From contig CM060112.1 of the NCBI GenBank assembly GCA_030522415.1, forward strand, positions 5,472,501-5,536,500: a stretch of DNA of 64,000 nt, in the 5' to 3' direction. Made by a program: the position numbers and the translations under genes. This document shows positions 46,949 to 57,851 of the stretch, piece by piece. The first letter of the stretch is position 1. Each line of letters starts with the position of its first letter. The notes under the pieces were generated by a model. That model was not told the DNA's origin, ran no database searches, and saw only the letters and a program-made list of their open reading frames with translations. The stretch comes from Channallabes apus. Its lineage: Eukaryota; Chordata; Actinopteri; Siluriformes; Clariidae.

Positions 46949-49019
46949 TATTATTATTATTATTATTATTATTATTTTTATTAAATCCAATTTTGCAGTT
47001 TTGAGAAAAACAAGTTTTAACAAATAAAGCAATAAGCGTTGTAAACGGATAGAGAATGTTTTGTAACAAAGCATACTGTAAATGCCACAGAAAATATATT
47101 TCAGATTCTGAAATAACAATGTCATACCGTTAGAACCTCCTAGCTTTGGGGTTCTTCTTGTACAATTGAAGCTCTCAAGGATGTTGGCAGCTGATCCTTT
47201 TTTTTTTTTTAATTATTATTATTATTTTTTTTATCAGTGTTATCATTGTCGCCTTTCCCTTGTTCCAGGTCAGAACACAGCAGGTTCACTTTCGAAGTCT
47301 GTTCTGTGTACCAGCTGTGTACGGTTGAAATGAGCTGTTGTGGTGATATTAAGCAGATGGTTTATATATTTATTTACTAAAGAGGTTGAGTAGAGTAACG
47401 CTTCCTCTGTACAAAGATATTCAACATCTAGTCTCCGCTATTGAAGACAAACCAGCACTGTGGACAATATTTGGGTTCAGTGATGGGGCAAATACATGGC
47501 TTGTGATGGAGACTACGTTGAGTAAAATATTCACATATAGGAAGCATTACTTTCCCAGCAAATGCAGTTTGAACCACCTATGTTAGTTTATAAATGAGTT
47601 ATGTCTAAGTTTTGCATTACTTTCTGTGTAGCCCTTATACAAATAAAGTCAACTGTAGGTGAATTCATTTGAAACTATCATGACTCCGGTCTGTTTATGA
47701 ATTGCTGAGAACTTCTGAGACCATCAGTAGGGACTGAAGTCAATACTTCAATTATTTGTTTAGACACAGATGAAGACACAGCAGGACAGAGACAGTAAGA
47801 GTGTGTAACAGGACAGGAGCTTTAATATCTTTCTGAAGTGGAGTTGGTGTGTGAGTGTGAACTCAGGATGAAGATCCTCCTCATCTTCACCCTGTGCCTG
47901 ATCTCAGGTAAAGAAATGCACTTCAGAATAATCCTCACTCTCAGCAGCAGTGTTACATGAAGGAAGGTTTTGCTCAGATGGATGTTTGGTGTTTTGTTAG
48001 ATGGAGGAGATTCCAAGGCAGTAACAGGATATTCAGGAGGAGGAGTCCTTATCAAGTGCACGTATGATACAAAATACACACAAAACAAGAAATATTTCTG
48101 TAAGGATTCAACACCAGGCTGTTCTGACCAAATAAAGACAGGAGTCAAAAACAAGTGGATACATTCAGGAAGATTCTCACTGTATGATGACACCGAAACA
48201 GCAGAGTTTAAGGTGATGATCAGAGAGCTCACTGTACAGGACACTGGGACGTACCACTGTGGAGTTGGTGCTCAATCACCGATAGGTGTTTACTCACAAG
48301 TGGAACTGAAGGTAAAGAAAGGTGAGTCTGTTAATCTTACTAAACATTCAGTATCAGTAGCCTTAGTTACACTAAAAGTAAACAGTAAGAAGTGATCAAA
48401 TTATGTAATAAATATTTACACACATTGAGCAATTTATAAGCAACACCTACATTTAAACTTATGTATTCGTAACGTCATCTAATCAGCCAATCGTGTGGCT
48501 CCAGCTCAACGCATCCAATCACATTGATAACAAGCCAGCAGCTTCTGGCTACGTTCACATCCACCATCAGAATGGAGACAGAACGTGATCTCAGTGATTT
48601 TGACTGGGAAGCTCTACTCAGTGTTAATATAGTGCTCCTAATACAGATCACATGATCAATTCTAATTGTTAACAACTAATTTTCAATAATAACAGCTCAA
48701 TACATTAATGCTGACTATAAGGCAAGTTTACGTTAATTCATTCATTCATATACAGTACATATGTTGTGATTTTTTTTTTATAGTTATATCTATATATTCC
48801 AAAAAAATTTGTTCTAACATCTTTTGTTCTAGAACATCAACAAGATGCTCTAGAATCATATTAAAAACAAACAAACATCAACAGATTAAAATATTATTAC
48901 TATTTAAAACCTTTAAAAGCCAAGTGGCACAGATCAGTAACATCGGCAACATGTTTATATATATAAAAAATAATAATAATAATAAAAACAGAACATAAAT
49001 CGTCTGGGTTTTTAGGGCT

Positions 49020-49280
49020 ACCAAAGATCTCCAGTATTTCAAATGGGGCATTGGTGGCTCAGGGAGGCGCTTCTCATCTGACATGTGAAGGTGCGGGATG
49101 TCGCAGCCAATTACCCCACATCCGTAGGACACCCTTAGTGCCAGTCACAAGCCTGGATGAAAATGTGAGTGTTGATTCAGAAAGGGCATCCGGCATAAAA
49201 GGCTGTGCCAAAAAACACCCTTGAATCCTGAGCGTCATGAATCTGTGCTGAAAACACAACATTAAAGTTCCTTATATGGC
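49020..49280. mobile_element. Retroposon tail fragment in gene B intron
   Basis: GCATCCGGCATAAAAGGCTG and surrounding sequence resemble the 3' tail of fish non-LTR elements. No coding part. Confidence 0.4.
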
Positions 49281-49943
49281 AGTCCTGCTGGTGTGGGGGA
49301 GGCTTCAGACGTCACAATGTTCATTTGGGTTTTAAGACATGTACATTTTACCACTACTGGAACATGGGAATATGGGAAGGGCAAAATGCTCTTCTTATTA
49401 TTTTTTTTTTGGTCACAGGAACTACAGGCACAGTTTGCTGTCTATGGCATGCCTACTTGATAAAAGCCTACCTGACCTTTACTTTTCTATTTCTCACTCA
49501 GTCATGTTTATGTATTTGGTTCAAATGTACATTGCATTGCCGGTTATGCTGAAAAAATTATATAAGGCATTAATCCTGAAGGCTGTATATGTTCATTAAA
49601 ACAGAAATAAAAACACGCTAAAATGCTTTGGGTGTTATAGGTTCATATTTTTAATAAAAAAAAACATAAGAATGATTTTTCTGTGGAGTAAAAGAAAAAG
49701 AAGAGAAGGTGGTGAGGAACTCTCTGTTCATAGCTTCTACAACAAGAATTAATGGATGTTTTCCATATTGATTTTTAACTATAAAGGGTGGGTCAAAATT
49801 AAAAGAGTATATTATTATTATTATTATAAAAGTATGATTTTAACTTGCTTTTAACAGGGGCGTCGGTCTCTAGAGAAGTGACTGCGTATGCAGAGACACA
49901 AAGCAACATCAAGTGCACTTATGAGGATGACTACAAAGACAAA

Positions 49944-52240
49944 ATTAGCCCGCATCACTGCAGACGCTTCCCCGATCCGCCTGTCGATCTCCTGTTCCAT
50001 TTTACCCTCAATCGTGAACAAGACCCCGAGATACTTAAACTTCTCCACTTGGGGCAGGATCTCACACCCAACCCTGAGAGGGCACTCCACCCTTTTCCGG
50101 CTGAGGACCATGGCCTCAGATTTGGAGGTGCTGATTCTCATCCCAGCCGCTTCACACTCGGCTGCGAACCGATCCGAGAGCTGTAGGTCGCAGGATGATG
50201 AGGCCAACAGAACAACGTCATCTGCAAAAAGCAGTGACCAAATCCTGAGCCCGCCAAACTGTACCCCCTCAACGCCCTGGCTGCGCCTAGAAATCCTGTC
50301 CATAAAAATTATCAACAGGATCGGGTCCTACTCTCACCGGAAACAGGTCCGACTTACTACCGGCAATGCGGACCAACCTCCGTGACCAATTGTACAGGGA
50401 CCGGACAGCCCTTAACAGGGAATCCGATATCCCATACTCCCGGAGTACCCCCCACAGGACTCCCCGAGGGACACGGTCGAATGCCTTCTCCAAGTCCACA
50501 AAGCACATGTAGACTGGTTGGGCAAACTCCCAGGACCCTGCTAAGGGTGTAGAGCTGGTCCACTGTTCCGCGACCTGGAAGAAAACCACACTGCTCCTTC
50601 TGAATCCAAGGTTCGACTAACCCGACGGACCCTCCTTTCCAGGACCCCTGAATAGACTTTCCCGGGGAGGCTGAGGAGAGTGATCCCTCTGTAGTTGGAA
50701 CACACTCTCCGGTCCCCCTTCTTGAAGGGGGGACCACCACCCCGGTTTGCCAGTCCAGAGGCACTGTCCCTGATGTCCATGCAATGTTGCAGAAACGTGT
50801 CAACCATGACAGCCCTACAACATCCAGAGCTTTGAGGAACTCCGGGCGGATCTCATCCACCCCTGGGGCCCTGCCACCACGGAGCTTTTTGATCACCTCG
50901 GCGACCTCGGCCGCAGAGATGGAAGAGTCCACCTCTATGTCCCCAGACTCTGCTTTCTCATCGGAAGGCATGTTGGTGGAATTAAGGAGGTCTTCGAAGT
51001 ACTCCCCCCACCGACCCACAACGTCCTGAGTCGAGGTCAGCAGCGCACCATCCCCACTATACACTGTGTTGACCGTGCACTGCTTTCCCCTTCTGAGACG
51101 CCAGATGGTGGACCAGAATCTCTTTGAAGCCGTCTGGAAGTCATTCTCCATGGCCTCCCCAAACTCCTACCACGTCCGGGTTTTTGCCTCAGCAACCACC
51201 GAAGCCGCATTCCGCTTGGCCTGCCGGTACCTATCAGTTGCCTCCGGAGTGCCACCAGCCAAAAAGGCCCGGTAAGACTCCTTCTTCAGCTTGATGGCAT
51301 CCCTCACCGCCGGTGTCCACCAACGGGTTCTTGGGTTGCCACGGCGACAGGCACCGACCACCTTACGGCCACAGCTCCGGTCGGCCGCCTCGACAATGGA
51401 GGCGCGGAACATAGTCCATTCCGACTCAATGTCCCCCACCTCCCCCAGGACGTGGTTGAAGCTTTGCCGGAGGTGGGAGTTGAAGCTCGTCCTGAAAGGG
51501 GACTCTGCCAGACGTTCCCAGCAGACCCTCACGATACGTTTGGGTCTACCAGGCCTGACCGGCATCCTACCCCGGATCCGTCCCCCCACCCGAAGGAGGA
51601 GGGAGGCCACCCTCTTGTCCACTGCAGTGAACCCCAATGTACAGGCCCCGAGCCGGGGGGCAATAAGTATGCCCACATCTGCTCTTCGCCTCTCACAGGT
51701 GGCAACTCCAGAGTAGAAGAGAGTCCAGTTCTCAACCTCACGCACTAGCTCAGGCTCCTTCCCCGCCAGAGAGGTGACATTCCACGTCCCTAGAGCTAGC
51801 TTCTGCAGCCGAGGATCAGACCACCAAGGCCCCTGTCTTCGGCCACCACCCAGCTCACACTGCACCCGACCTCTTTGGCCCCTCCTACAGGTGGTGAGCC
51901 CATGGGAAGGCGGACCCACGTTGCCTCTTCGGGCTGTGCCCGGCCGGGCCCCATGGGTGCAGGCCCGACCACCAGGCGCTCGCCATTGGGCCCCACCTCC
52001 AGGCCTGGCTCCAGAGGGAGGCCCTGGTGACCCACGTCCGGGCGAGGGAAAACGTTTTCCAATGGTTTTATTCATTATAAGAGGTCTTTTGTACCACTCT
52101 TTGTCTGTTCCCTCACCTAGGACTAGATTGCCATGGGTGACCCTGCCAGGGGCATGAAGCCCCCGACAACATAGCTCCCAGGATCATTGGGACACGCAAA
52201 CCCCTCCACCACAATAAGGTGGTGGTTCAAGGAGGGGCTG
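49944..52240 (-). mobile_element. Non-LTR retrotransposon (endonuclease + reverse transcriptase), 3' end missing
   Basis: Minus-strand fragments give, in order from 52240 downward, an endonuclease-like start (LALGTWNVTSLAGKEPELV), a linker, then reverse-transcriptase motifs: GRAPGVDEIRPEFLK, SNYRGITLLSLPGKVYSG, CFVDLEKAFDRVPRG, LLFADDVVLLA, EKFKYLGVLFT. Several frameshifts break it. The 5' leader appears present but the 3' part of the RT and the 3' UTR are gone, the reverse of usual truncation. The clade is not assigned with confidence. Confidence 0.88.
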
Positions 52241-52414
52241 CTCAAATCAAATAAAAAACAAATACAAAACGTTTATGGGCACATGATGGCAGATTCTCAA
52301 TTCATGACATGATGAATCAGAGATCTACACTATAGTGAAGCTGAACATTACACAAGGTGAGTACCTATAGAACACTGTGATTCTGTTTATACGTAGAAAA
52401 CACTAGATAACTAC

Positions 52415-52725
52415 AGAGCCTTGCAGAAGTATTTATACCATGTGAATTTTTCCACATTTTGTCATGTTTCAACCCCAAACTTGAATGTATTTTATTGGTT
52501 TTGTAAATAGACCAACACAAAGTGGTACATTGCAGTAAAGTGGAAGAAAAACAATCAACGGTTTTAAAAATCTGGAAAGTGTGGCATGTATTTATATTCA
52601 GCCCCTTTACTCTGATACCTCTAACTAAAATGCAGTGTAATCCAAGTTTCTCTGATCAAAATTATCATATACTGTTTATAACATCATTTAAAAAAGGCAT
52701 TGTTCTTTTTAATTTAATTTAAATG
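52415..52725. mobile_element. Fragment of a teleost DNA repeat
   Basis: AGAGCCTTGCAGAAGTATTT then TTTTCCACATTTTGTCATG is the start of a common fish repeat. The right end was not identified. Confidence 0.5.
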
Positions 52726-53097
52726 TTTTGTTAGCAATATTAAACAGCAATATTGTTGTTAGCAATATTAATCATTTCAGTGCAATATCACAAAAACAAA
52801 ATGGATTATGTTCCCTACAGTTACAGTTAATCTTTTTGTGCCTGGCAATGGATTGGCTTTTTGGAGTACTTAGTTAAATGTTTTATTCAGATTACTTCTT
52901 TAAATCCTGTAAATTTATTTTCATTCATTATTTTCATATTTGTGAAGACTAAACAATGCACAAGTTGGTGTGATTTGAAGTGATGAAGCCAACACAGTGA
53001 TGAAGCTGTAACATATTTTAAGTAAACCAGTTTAAACTGATTGAAAGTTTAAATCTAACTGTCTGTTAGAAACACACACTTCACACATTTTTTTTAC

Positions 53098-53275
53098 TAA
53101 GACGTCTGCAGCTTCCTCGCAAAGCCAGAAAAGGATGTGGTCAGTGCATGAGCACAGAACGTGACAGAAGCAGAACAGTGGGCAAAGAGCTGAGAGCTAC
53201 TGTAGGGCAAAGAGTTGACATTCTGACCAAATAAACACACATTTAGAAAGATGTCCACTGTTTGATGACACCATC
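53098..53275 (+). pseudogene. Relic C: promoter and V1 scrap of another receptor copy
   Basis: 53100-53150 matches the region just upstream of gene D (56893-56940). 53222-53272 matches part of the V1 exon (CTGACCAAATAAA then ACTGTTTGATGACACC). The signal-peptide exon and the rest are gone. Confidence 0.55.
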
Positions 53276-54625
53276 TTGATTGCACGTACCCATGCCATGG
53301 TCCCAGTTTATCATCACAAATACTTTGGCACAGCAGCGCGCACATGGCTGCAGGGCCCGCTGATGAAACAGCACCCTCCTGGGAAAGAAGAGTGAATATT
53401 AAAGGGGACGATGATGGCAGCCAGGTGAGGAACTGTAATGCTCACAATTTTACAGATGATGACCAAAAGCTGCTCACCCCACAAATTCCCACCACTGCTC
53501 CCGAGATCCTGCAATGCAGACAATCGCTCACCTGCCACAGCTCGCTGTCATTTATTGTGCTCTACACCTCCTTACCCCCTGACCATGACACTGCCCTACC
53601 TACTCGAAAATTTGTCCTGAATTGACAAATCACTGCAGTCACATGGCAAAATCTAGTGGAAGGCCTTTTCCAGAAGTGTGAAGGTAATTCAGTGAACAGT
53701 GAAGGGGACGATCATCTGAAATGAGATTCTCAAGAATGCACATGTGAATGTAATGATCAAGTTTCCATAAACTTTTGGCCATATACTGTAGTGTACCTTA
53801 ATGCTGTTACTTTCTTATCTTTTCTCTCCTGTTCAAGCCCATGTGGGACTGCAGGTAGATATAATTAACCATCCTTTTCTGTATCCCCAGAGCCAGAGTA
53901 TGCTTGTCCTTCCATTTGCTTATACAGTGTGTTATACAGTAAATATAGTAGAACAGTTTCAATAGCATCTATGTGTTTCTTTTACCTCCGACATCAAAGG
54001 TCACAAGGTGGGAAATGACATTTATTACAACTTGCAAATTAACACTTACAAGGGACAATGAATGCAGCATTAGCACTGTGACATGTGAGCTGCACTATTT
54101 CACATGCTACAATATTTTGGACCTAAGTTAAGTATTTTTTCACATGAGCCGTTTTTTATGTGGTATCCCGATATATTTTATATTGTACAACAGTTAGTTC
54201 AGACCGAGTAATCTGATTGGATGAGATGCTTTCCACAAGCGGTGATAATAGACAGTACCAGCACTGGGACATTTAACTATATGTATCACTCTGTGTCACA
54301 GGTGTGCTAATAACTGTTAATTACACTGCCAGTACAGTCTGAAGTACTGAGGAGAGAGCAGCTACCTGCCAAAACCCACATTCAAAACCAGTCACAGAAG
54401 CACTTTCATCTTAAACAACACCTTTGCCTACTTAATAATTGATTCAAAGCTACAAAGCTAATTATCTTCTAATACAAAACTGAATCAGAAATCCCTCTAT
54501 AACCCCTAAATAAGTGCCCTACTTACACTACAAGGGATTGTACACCCTACATACCACATTAGCTTTCCATTTAACGCTATTTGGGATTTAAGCCTGGAAT
54601 CTGCAAGTTAATGGAGCTGATATTC
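53276..54625. other. Spacer between relic C and Tc1 copy 2
   Basis: No gene seen. Open frames at 53344-53625 resemble nothing I recognise. Confidence 0.6.
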
Positions 54626-54627
54626 TA

Positions 54628-56099
54628 CAGTGGTGTGAAAAACTATTTGCTCCCTTCCTGATTTCTTATTCTTTTGCATGTTTGTCACACTTAAATGTTT
54701 CTGCTCATCAAAAACCGTTAACTATTACCTGAGTTCAATTTCTGTAGTCACCCCCAGGCCTGATTACTGCCACACCTGTTTCAATCAAGAAATCACTTAA
54801 ATAGGAGCTACCTGACACAGAGAAGTAGACCAAAAGCACCTCAAAAGCTAGACATCATGCCAAGATCCAAAGACATTCAGGAACAAATGAGAACAAAAGT
54901 AGTTGAGATCTATCAGTCTGGTAAAGGTTATAAAGCCATTTCTAAAGCTTTGGGACTCCAGCGAACCACAGTGAGAGCCATTTTCCACAAATGGCAAAAA
55001 CATGGAACAGTGGTGAACCTTCCCAGGAGTGGCCAGCCGACCAAAATTACCCCAAGAGCGCAGAGACGACTCATCCGAGAGGCCACAAAAGACCCCAGGA
55101 CAACATCTAAAGAACTGCAGGCCTCACTTGCCTCAATTAAGGTCGGTGTTCACGACTCCACCATAAGAAAGAGACTGGGCAAAAACGGCATGCATGGCAG
55201 ATTTCCAAGGCGCAAACCACTTTTAAGCAAAAAGAACATTAAGGCTCATCTCAATTTTGCTAAAAAGACTTTGCCAAGACTTTTGGGAAAATACCTTGTG
55301 GACTGACGAGACAAAAGTTGAACTTTTTGGAAGGTGCGTGTCCCGTTACATCTGGCGTAAAAGTAACACAGCATTTCAGAATAAGAACATCATACCAACA
55401 GTAAAATATGGTGGTGGTAGTGTGATGGTCTGGGGTTGTTTTGCTGCTTCAGGACCTGGAAGGCTTGCTGTGATAGATGGAACCATGAATTCTACTGTCT
55501 ACCAAAAAATCCTGAAGGAGAATGTCCGGCCATCTGTTCGTCAACTCAAGCTGAAGCGATCTTGGGTGCTGCAGCAGGACAATGACCCAAAACACACCAG
55601 CAAATCCACCTCTGAATGGCTGAAGAAAAACAAAATGAAGACTTTGGAGTGGCCTAGTCAAAGTCCTGACCTGAATCCTATTGAGATGTTGTGGCATGAC
55701 CTTAAAAAGGCGGTTCATGCTAGAAAACCCTCAAATAAAGCTGAATTACAACAATTCTGCAAAGATGAGTGGGCCAAAATTCATCCAGAGCGCTGTAAAA
55801 GACTTGTTGCAAGTTATCGCAAACGCTTGATTGCAGTTATTGCTGCTAAGGGTGGCCCAACCAGTTATTAGGTTCAGGGGGCAATTACTTTTTCACACAG
55901 GGCCATGTAGGTTTGGATTTTTTTTCTCCCTAAATAATAAAACCCCTCATTTAAAAACTGCATTTTGTGTTTACTTGTGTTATCTTTGACTAATAGTTAA
56001 ATGTGTTTGATGATCAGAAACATTTTGTGTGACAAACATGCAAAAGAATAAGAAATCAGGAGGGGGGCAAATAGTTTTTCACACCACTGTATATAAATG
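54628..56099 (+). mobile_element. Tc1-like transposon, copy 2
   Basis: 1472 bp with TA flanks and the same inverted ends as copy 1. A block of about 140 bp is missing from the 5' UTR (near 54727). The transposase reads from ATG 54857 in one frame to about 55260 and then, after an 8-nt shortening relative to copy 1, in another frame to the stop at 55869. Catalytic Asp (TDETKV), Asp (DNDPKH) and Glu (SPDLNPIE) are all present, as is the GGGSVMVWGCF motif. Only this one frameshift separates it from an open frame. Confidence 0.95.
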
Positions 56100-56879
56100 G
56101 ATTAAGTGGAAATATAAAGAGGAACATGCAGTATGAGATTTACAGGAATGTCCACCACATCCATAGTTTTTCTTCTCAACTTTTGTCTACATAGTACCAA
56201 AGAATTTAAAACTATTTTCACTCATTTTTAAGTCAGTTGCTAACTGTCGGTCACCAGCTCCGCCAGTCGAGGAAGGATATGTGTTGGAGCGAAATAACTT
56301 GTTAAATAAATAGTCATCATCCTCATGTTGATAATAAATGGTGTTTGTGGAATTGTTGGAAACTGTTTAAAAAAATATCACATTCAAAGTCATGCTGTTG
56401 TGATGGTTATCAGCATGGCTATGATATTTTCTGTACTCGTGCTGCACCCTCGTGCTACAACCGTATCATAAGCATAGACAGTACAAATGCACAACCTCGA
56501 GCATTTGTACTCGATATTGCTTAAATATGCAACATATACCATACAATATCATAATATATTCATTTTCAGTAGCCTCTTTATTGTGGTCATGTCAGGAGAT
56601 CTGGACCTTACACGGATATATACAGTAGTATATTTATATTATAAAATGTCACATAAATATTATATAACAATTTTTTTTTTAGGAAGAATGAAGATTCATA
56701 TGAAACATCAAATAATTTGATCATCCTTTACATTTTTTAGGATCACACCCAGCTCGCTTAAAATACTGTGTGTATATGAAGTGATGGACAGACACTACTA
56801 ATCTTCAGAAAATAAAAAGTTACACTAAAGTTACTACATAACAAAATTCGGTGTGAAATTTCAGTCTCATCACATCGCA

Positions 56880-57020
56880 CATTTTTTTTCTGAGATGTTT
56901 GCAACTTTCTCACACATGAGAAAAGGAAGTGGTCATTGCAAGAGAGAAAGACTCCGGGTAAAAGAACAGAACATTTAATATATTTGCGAAGTGGAGCTGC
57001 AGTTTAAATGTGAACTCAGG
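56880..57020 (+). promoter_or_regulatory. Candidate promoter of receptor gene D
   Basis: A purine-rich AAAAGGAAGTG at 56921-56931 fits an ETS/PU.1 site, which drives many myeloid receptor genes. The same position in relic C reads AAAAGGATGTG, without the GGAA core. Function is inference. Confidence 0.4.
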
Positions 57021-57810
57021 ATGAAGATCCTCCTCATCTTCACCCTCTGCCTGATCTCAGGTAAAGAAATGCACTTCAGAATAATCCTCACTCTCAGCAG
57101 CAGTGTTACATGAAGGAAGGTTTTGCTCAGATGGATGTTTGGTGTTTTGTTAGATGGAGGAGATTCCAAGGCAGTAACAGGATATTCAGGAGGAGGAGTC
57201 CTTATCAAGTGCACGTATGATATAAAATACACACAAGACGAGAAATATTTCTGTAAAGGTTCACCACCAGGATGTTCTGATGAAATAAAGACAGGAAATA
57301 ATTCAGGAAGATTATCAGTGTTTGATGATAAACCATCTGCAGAGATCAAGGTGATGATGAGAGAGCTCACTGTACAGGACACAGGGACGTATTACTGTGC
57401 GGTTGGTAGAAATCCATGGACAAACATTTCCACACCAGTGGAACTGACGATAAAGGAAGGTGAGTTTCACACCAATGACTTCTGTTTATAGGACATTAAA
57501 CATCAGTTAATGAATGAGCGCATTTTTTAAATGAAAATTTTTTTTGTGATAATTTCCTTGGTGTGTCATTAGATAAATAAAATCTTTCAGGATCTCCAGT
57601 TAAAAAAAAAATTTAATTCAGGGTTTTTCCATAACAGAACTTCACACCACAAAAAAAAGATACTTAAAGTTCGTTTTATTAAGTAAACTTCAAGTGCAGT
57701 CACAAAGTATAGTCACAAATTTATGTAGTAAGTATACTAATATACTAGCCAAAGAATTGTAAATGTATTTTTTCAATACTTCCTGGAACTAAATCGACCC
57801 ACCCTCAATT

Positions 57811-57851
<41 letters not shown>

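Larger units (their letters stand above)
47868..52356 (+). pseudogene. Gene B: pIgR/CD300-like receptor, second V exon broken by a LINE
   Basis: Exon 1 (47868-47907) encodes signal peptide start MKILLIFTLCLIS. Exon 2 (48001-48321, phase 1 to 1) encodes an intact V-type immunoglobulin domain: LIKCTYD and DTGTYHCGVG carry the canonical Cys pair, and FCKDSTPGC the extra pair typical of CD300/pIgR domains. Exon 3 starts at 49858 (SVSREVTAYAETQSNIKCTY) but is interrupted near 49944 by a retrotransposon. The exon resumes near 52242, lacks about 100 bp including the second canonical Cys, and ends at donor 52357. No third V or transmembrane exon was found. Exons 1-2 could still yield a short secreted V protein, so pseudogene status is likely but not proven. 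Confidence 0.8.

Noticed and set aside
51291..52157. Plus-strand open frames of 98-141 aa
   Set aside because: Shadows of the minus-strand retrotransposon.
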